Source: an uncultured Eubacteriaceae bacterium (GTDB taxonomy: Bacteria > Bacillota > Clostridia > Lachnospirales > CAG-274). Taken from it: a DNA stretch of 8,757 nt. Both the position numbers and the translations under genes were made by a program. Below, piece after piece: positions 5,139-8,757 of this stretch; position 1 is the stretch's first letter, and the number at the start of each line of letters is the position of its first letter. The notes beneath the pieces are model-generated. The model worked only from the letters and a program-made list of their open reading frames with translations. It ran no database searches and had not been told where the DNA came from. The DNA is taken from the NCBI GenBank assembly GCA_947565475.1, contig CANOGI010000078.1:1-8757 (forward strand), in the 5' to 3' direction.

Positions 5139-6029
5139 ATGTACAAAATAGTAAGTAAAAGAACTCTTACGGATAATATATTTCTTATGGATATAGAAGC
5201 TCCGAGAGTCGCTAAATCAGCTCTTCCCGGACAGTTTGTCATTGTTAAAAACACAGACCGAGGCGAGAGAATCCCTTTGACAGTCGCTGATTTTGACAGG
5301 GACAGGGGAACAGTTACCATTGTTTTTCAAACTGTAGGAAAAAGCACTCTTGAACTCGCTACTTATAACGAGGGCGACTATGTATGTGATTTTGTTGGTC
5401 CGTTAGGCCGTCCAAGCGATTTGGTTGACGAAAGTGTCGAGGAACTTAAAAAGAAAAGTATCATTTTTATCGCCGGAGGGGTGGGAGCGGCTCCTGTTTA
5501 TCCTCAGGTGAAGTGGCTTCATGAAAAAGGCGTGGACGCTGACGTAATTGTCGGAAGCCGTACAAAAGATTTATTGATTATGGAGGAAGATATGAAGGCT
5601 GTAGCCGGAAATCTCTACATATCAACGGACGATGGCTCTTATGGATTTAACGGGCGAGTAACCGATTGTCTTAAAGACCTTGTGGAAAATAAAGGCAAAA
5701 AGTATGACCACGCTGTTGTTATAGGGCCTATGATTATGATGAAATTTGCCGCGGCTATGACTAAAGAACTTAATATACCCACTATTGTAAGTCTTAATCC
5801 TATTATGGTTGACGGTACGGGTATGTGTGGGGCGTGCCGTGTTACGGTTGGCGACGAGGTTAAATTCGCCTGTGTGGACGGACCGGAGTTTGACGGGCAT
5901 CTTATAAATTATGACGAGGCTATGCGCCGTCAGGCTATGTATAAGACCGAAGAAGGCAGAGCTAAACTTAAATTTGAAGAAGGAGATACTCACAGCCATG
6001 GCGGCTGTGGCTGCGGAGGTGACAAATAA
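5139..6029 (+). CDS. nfnA: Electron-bifurcating ferredoxin:NADP oxidoreductase, small subunit
   Basis: NfnA is the small, cytoplasmic subunit (296 residues) of NfnAB, which couples NADH and reduced ferredoxin oxidation to NADP+ reduction, reversibly. It has the ferredoxin-reductase fold: an FAD domain with RIPLTVAD (44-51), an NAD-binding motif AGGVGAAPVYP (112-122) and a C-terminal [2Fe-2S] domain. The cluster ligands appear as Asp225, Cys230, Cys233 and Cys245 (VDGTGMCGAC, then FAC). This spacing matches the unusual Asp plus three Cys coordination known from Thermotoga NfnA. The tail ends with an odd His/Cys/Gly stretch, HSHGGCGCGGDK. The SD GGGAGG (5126-5131) is seven bases before ATG. The stop overlaps the nfnB start. 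Related proteins are PyrK-like subunits and sulfide dehydrogenase SudB, but the fused partner order and motifs favour Nfn. Confidence 0.88.
   Translation: MYKIVSKRTLTDNIFLMDIEAPRVAKSALPGQFVIVKNTDRGERIPLTVADFDRDRGTVTIVFQTVGKSTLELATYNEGDYVCDFVGPLGRPSDLVDESVEELKKKSIIFIAGGVGAAPVYPQVKWLHEKGVDADVIVGSRTKDLLIMEEDMKAVAGNLYISTDDGSYGFNGRVTDCLKDLVENKGKKYDHAVVIGPMIMMKFAAAMTKELNIPTIVSLNPIMVDGTGMCGACRVTVGDEVKFACVDGPEFDGHLINYDEAMRRQAMYKTEEGRAKLKFEEGDTHSHGGCGCGGDK
6015..6022 (+). promoter_or_regulatory. Ribosome binding site of nfnB inside nfnA
   Basis: A full GGAGGTGA lies within the last codons of nfnA, six bases before the nfnB ATG at 6029. With the TAATG stop/start overlap this indicates translational coupling, suited to a 1:1 complex. 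The need for this SD also shapes the Gly-Gly-Asp at the end of NfnA. Confidence 0.85.
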
Positions 6030-7417
6030 TGGGTGATGTTTTAAAAAGAGTTCCTGTAAGAGAACAGGACGCTAAAGTAAGAGCCACTAATTTTGACGAG
6101 GTTTGTCTTGGATACAATGAAAACGAGGCTGTTGAGGAGGCCAACAGATGTCTTGGCTGTAAAAACGCCAAATGTATTACGGGATGCCCTGTTTCTATTG
6201 ATATTCCGGGGTTTATATCTAAAGTTAAGGAGTCTGATTTTAAAGGAGCGGCGGAGGTTATCTCCTGTTACAGCGCTTTGCCGGCGGTATGCGGGCGAGT
6301 ATGTCCTCAGGAAAATCAATGCGAGGGCGTTTGTATAAGAGGAATTAAGGGAGACCCCGTTTCTATCGGTAAGCTTGAGAGATTTGTCGCTGATTGGGCG
6401 AGTGAGAATAAAATTGATTTAAGCAAGACAGAGCCTAAAAACGGCAAAAGAGTCGCCGTTATCGGAGCGGGACCAGCAGGTCTTACATGCGCGGGGGATT
6501 TAGCGAAAAAAGGGTACGACGTGACTATTTTTGAGGCTCTTCATAAAGCGGGAGGCGTTTTGGAATATGGTATTCCTGAGTTTAGGCTCCCTAAAGAAAA
6601 AGTTGTTAAAAACGAGGTAGAGAATATTAAGAAGCTTGGCGTTAAAATTGAGACAAACGTTATTATCGGTAGAACCATTACAATCGATCAGCTTTTTGAC
6701 GATGAGAAGTTTGACGCCGTGTTTATAGGTTCGGGAGCGGGTCTTCCTAAGTTTATGGGAATACCGGGAGAAAACGCTAACGGTGTTTTATCGGCTAATG
6801 AGTTTCTTACCCGTGTAAATCTTATGAAAGCTTATACGGAGGAATATGACACTCCTGTTAAAATCGGCAAAAAGGTCGCTGTCGTGGGCGGTGGAAACGT
6901 AGCTATGGACGCCGCCAGAACCGCTTTGAGATTAGGTTCTGAAAGCCATATAGTATACAGAAGAGGCACTGAACAGCTTCCGGCGAGAGTTGAGGAAGTT
7001 CATCACGCTATGGAAGAGGGCGTTATTTTTGACACGCTTACAAATCCTACGGAAATTCTTGTTGATGAGAACGGATGGGTTTCTGGTATGAAGTGTGTTA
7101 AAATGGAATTAGGCGAGCCTGATGAATCAGGAAGAAGAAGCCCTGTCGTAATCGAGGGTTCGGAATTTACTATGGACGTGGATACGGTTATAATGAGTCT
7201 CGGGACTTCCCCAAATCCTTTAATTTCGTCAACTACAAAAGGTCTTGACGTAAACAAGAGGAGATGTATTGTAGCGGAGGAGGAAACAGGGCTTACTTCC
7301 AGAGAGGCGGTATACGCGGGCGGAGACGCCGTTACAGGAGCGGCTACAGTTATTCTCGCTATGGGAGCCGGTAAGAAAGCCGCTAAAGCTATTGACGAGT
7401 ATTTACAAAGTATTTGA
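6029..7417 (+). CDS. nfnB: Electron-bifurcating ferredoxin:NADP oxidoreductase, large subunit (GltA/GltD-like)
   Basis: NfnB (462 residues, a normal length) carries the bifurcating FAD, two [4Fe-4S] clusters and the NADP(H) site. The N-terminal cluster domain shows C41-x2-C44-x4-C49-x3-C53 (CLGCKNAKCITGCP) and a second group Cys88, Cys92, Cys98 and Cys102. The FAD motif is VIGAGPAG (144-151), the NADP motif VVGGGNVAMDA (285-295) and the second FAD contact YAGGDAVTGAATV (429-441). Automatic annotation often calls this family NADPH-dependent glutamate synthase small subunit (gltA). No glutamate synthase large subunit is near, and the adjacent nfnA-type gene argues for Nfn, so I prefer that. The start at 6029 is fixed by the SD GGAGGTGA and the one-base overlap with nfnA. 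A terminator follows about 100 bases downstream, so the operon has only these two genes. Confidence 0.9.
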   Translation: MGDVLKRVPVREQDAKVRATNFDEVCLGYNENEAVEEANRCLGCKNAKCITGCPVSIDIPGFISKVKESDFKGAAEVISCYSALPAVCGRVCPQENQCEGVCIRGIKGDPVSIGKLERFVADWASENKIDLSKTEPKNGKRVAVIGAGPAGLTCAGDLAKKGYDVTIFEALHKAGGVLEYGIPEFRLPKEKVVKNEVENIKKLGVKIETNVIIGRTITIDQLFDDEKFDAVFIGSGAGLPKFMGIPGENANGVLSANEFLTRVNLMKAYTEEYDTPVKIGKKVAVVGGGNVAMDAARTALRLGSESHIVYRRGTEQLPARVEEVHHAMEEGVIFDTLTNPTEILVDENGWVSGMKCVKMELGEPDESGRRSPVVIEGSEFTMDVDTVIMSLGTSPNPLISSTTKGLDVNKRRCIVAEEETGLTSREAVYAGGDAVTGAATVILAMGAGKKAAKAIDEYLQSI

Positions 7418-7518
7418 TAATGAAAAATGTTTATTTCAGGAATAAAAATTTAAGATAATAAATTTTTATAAATATCTTAGTGGGGTTTAATATAAAAACT
7501 AAGTATAGGAAATGAAAG

Positions 7519-7554
7519 AAATGGAGGGAAACAGTTGTTTTCTTCCATTTTTTT
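7519..7554 (+). terminator. Rho-independent terminator of nfnAB
   Basis: A 14-bp stem pairs 7519-7532 (AAATGGAGGGAAAC) with 7537-7550 (GTTTTCTTCCATTT), with two G-T wobbles, around the loop AGTT, and runs straight into a run of seven T's (7548-7554, shared with the stem end). It lies about 100 bases after the nfnB stop. Confidence 0.88.
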
Positions 7555-7634
7555 GTTTCTATATTTGTGAGGACTGAGAAAAAACAGAAAAAATAAGATT
7601 TGTTTAATTTGATGAATTTTGTATGTCATTTTAT

Positions 7635-7663
7635 TTGAGAAAAATTTTATTTTGTGTTATAAT
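7635..7663 (+). promoter_or_regulatory. Sigma-A promoter of cdaA-cdaR
   Basis: TTGAGA (7635-7640) and a perfect TATAAT (7658-7663) are separated by 17 bases, and TGT directly before the -10 box forms an extended -10. Transcription would start near 7670. The strength suggests steady, constitutive expression. Confidence 0.82.
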
Positions 7664-7746
7664 TGAAAAAGAAGCGAGACTTTAATGGGAATAAGGTTTT
7701 TATAAATACGAAAATTATGTGTTTTTTATGAAGGTTGGTGTAAACT

Positions 7747-8610
7747 ATGGATAATTCTTTAGGAAGAATTATGTCTGAACTGAATTTATCTACGCTAAGT
7801 ATCCCGAGTTTTAGAATTACGGATATAATTGATATTTTGCTTGTCGCTCTTTTGATATATGTTGTTATGATATGGATTAAAGAAACAAGAGCGTGGTCCC
7901 TGTTTAAAGGTATTGTCGTTATTTTCATCATCAGTATATTTTCTTATCAACTTCATTTTTATACGGTATCATGGATTATAGAAAAAACCCTCTCTGTCGG
8001 AATTATAGCTCTTATTGTTCTTTTTCAGCCTGAATTCAGAAAAGGTCTTGAGCAAATAGGAAAAGGTAATATTGTCACGAATATTTTCAATAATGACGAG
8101 GAGGGAAAAATACTTCAAAAGACGGTTAAGGAAGTTGTTACGGCGGCGTATAAAATGGCAAAAGTTAGGACGGGCGCCCTAATTCTTCTTGAGCAGGATG
8201 TTCCTTTGGGAGACCTTGAGATGACGGGGATTCCAATTGACGCTATTGTTTCAAGCCAGCTTCTTATAAACATATTTGAGAATAAAACCCCTTTACACGA
8301 CGGCGCTGTTATTATCAGAAACAACAGAGTCGCCGCCGCCACATGTATATTGCCTCTGACTCAAACAGAAATAGGGCTTGATTTAGGCACGAGGCACAGA
8401 GCCGCCGTGGGCGCGAGCGAGGAGTCGGACGCTTATATTATAGTGGTTTCGGAGGAGACGGGGGGCGTTTCCGTAGCTCATAGCGGAAAGTTATACAGAG
8501 GGCTTTCTGAGTCAGAAGTTACAAAAATGATTTCAAAGGGTGTTAAACCAACCCATAAGGGAATAAAATTGTGGAAAGGACGAAAAAACAATGCTAAGAA
8601 AAATAAGTGA
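7747..8610 (+). CDS. cdaA: Diadenylate cyclase CdaA (DacA, YbbP type)
   Basis: CdaA joins two ATP molecules into cyclic di-AMP, an essential second messenger of Firmicutes that controls potassium uptake, osmotic balance and wall homeostasis. The 287-residue protein has the family layout: three membrane segments at about 27-45, 52-68 and 73-93, then a cytoplasmic DAC domain (about 95-260). The catalytic motifs are both present, DGA at 185-187 (PLHDGAVII) and RHR at 216-218 (GTRHRAAVG), so it should be active. A Lys/Asn-rich tail ends the protein. The SD is poor: AAGG at 7731-7734 or GGTG at 7737-7740. The start fits family alignments only approximately, since N-termini vary. cdaR overlaps its last 20 bases, the usual cdaA-cdaR-glmM order, with glmM expected beyond the window. 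Confidence 0.97.
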   Translation: MDNSLGRIMSELNLSTLSIPSFRITDIIDILLVALLIYVVMIWIKETRAWSLFKGIVVIFIISIFSYQLHFYTVSWIIEKTLSVGIIALIVLFQPEFRKGLEQIGKGNIVTNIFNNDEEGKILQKTVKEVVTAAYKMAKVRTGALILLEQDVPLGDLEMTGIPIDAIVSSQLLINIFENKTPLHDGAVIIRNNRVAAATCILPLTQTEIGLDLGTRHRAAVGASEESDAYIIVVSEETGGVSVAHSGKLYRGLSESEVTKMISKGVKPTHKGIKLWKGRKNNAKKNK

Positions 8611-8757
8611 AAAACTTATAAAATACGTAAGCAAAAATTTTGGCTGGAAGTTGTTTTCCGTCGTTTGCGCGGTTGTTCTATGGTTTATAGTGATGAATAT
8701 TATCAATCCTACGGAGATGCAGACATTTAGTGTGAATGTGACGTTTCTTAATGAGGA
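8591..8757 (+). CDS. cdaR: CdaA regulator CdaR (YbbR-domain protein), N-terminal part
   Basis: Only the first 55 codons are in the window. CdaR is a membrane-anchored protein with extracytoplasmic YbbR repeats that binds CdaA and modulates c-di-AMP synthesis. The visible part has a short basic cytoplasmic start (MLRKISEKLIKYVSKNFGWK), a membrane segment (about residues 20-37, LFSVVCAVVLWFIVMNI) and NPTE followed by the first strand of a YbbR repeat (FSVNVTFLNE). The pattern of a basic helix, a transmembrane Leu-Trp stretch and then Asn-Pro is typical of YbbR. AAAGGA (8575-8580) lies ten bases before the ATG. The gene starts 20 bases inside cdaA, in another frame, so translation is probably coupled. 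The identification rests on motif plus position, as the YbbR repeats themselves lie outside. Confidence 0.9.
   Translation, partial: MLRKISEKLIKYVSKNFGWKLFSVVCAVVLWFIVMNIINPTEMQTFSVNVTFLNE

Larger units (their letters stand above)
7418..7746. other. Intergenic region between nfnB and cdaA
   Basis: No gene is supported. It holds an AT-only perfect inverted repeat (ATAAAAATTTA at 7442-7452 and TAAATTTTTAT at 7459-7469), the nfnAB terminator, and the cdaA promoter with a leader of about 77 bases. Confidence 0.6.

Noticed and set aside
6029..7417. Glutamate synthase small subunit as the primary name
   Set aside because: No large glutamate synthase subunit is present and the gene is coupled to an NfnA-type partner; the glutamate synthase label is common database usage for this family.
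7442..7469. AT-only perfect inverted repeat as the nfnAB terminator
   Set aside because: The stem has no G-C pair and a stronger hairpin with a T-run follows at 7519; it may be chance in AT-rich DNA.

Overview
The window is from a low-GC Gram-positive anaerobe, most likely a member of the Clostridia. The DNA is AT-rich, Shine-Dalgarno sites are strong (GGAGG or GGAGGTG), promoters are near-consensus sigma-A type, and terminators are plain hairpins followed by T-runs. The electron-bifurcating NfnAB pair and the cdaA-cdaR pair also fit. I cannot assign a species.

Layout, left to right. (1) 1-733: end of a pantothenate operon, panC (3' part) then panD, closed by a terminator at 748-786. (2) 787-927: a gap holding an orphan SD followed by a 35-codon reading frame with no normal start codon. 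(3) 928-1365, minus strand: a small Ser-rich lipoprotein containing a 36-bp tandem repeat, with its own consensus promoter. (4) 1378-1766: AT-rich divergent intergenic region, then a cold-shock protein gene (1767-1967). A bidirectional terminator at 2032-2068 separates it from the convergent pair that follows. (5) 2153-4105, minus strand: a two-gene unit, a membrane-anchored PEGA-domain protein followed by type I signal peptidase lepB. (6) 4106-5138: about 1 kb without a gene. Its first half is very AT-rich; its second half is a more GC-rich, hairpin-filled stretch with the marks of a 435-bp MITE-like element (4655-5089). (7) 5139-7417: nfnA-nfnB, overlapping by one base. (8) 7418-7746: terminator for nfnAB and promoter for the next unit. 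(9) 7747-end: cdaA (diadenylate cyclase) overlapping the start of cdaR (YbbR), which runs off the window.

The genes are mostly housekeeping. panC and panD supply pantothenate for coenzyme A. NfnAB exchanges electrons between NADH, ferredoxin and NADPH. LepB cleaves secretory signal peptides. CdaA and CdaR make and control c-di-AMP, a regulator of potassium, osmotic and cell-wall homeostasis. I find no CRISPR array, tRNA, rRNA, phage gene or defence system. The best candidate for something undescribed is the structured element between a likely promoter and nfnA, followed by the repeat-bearing lipoprotein.
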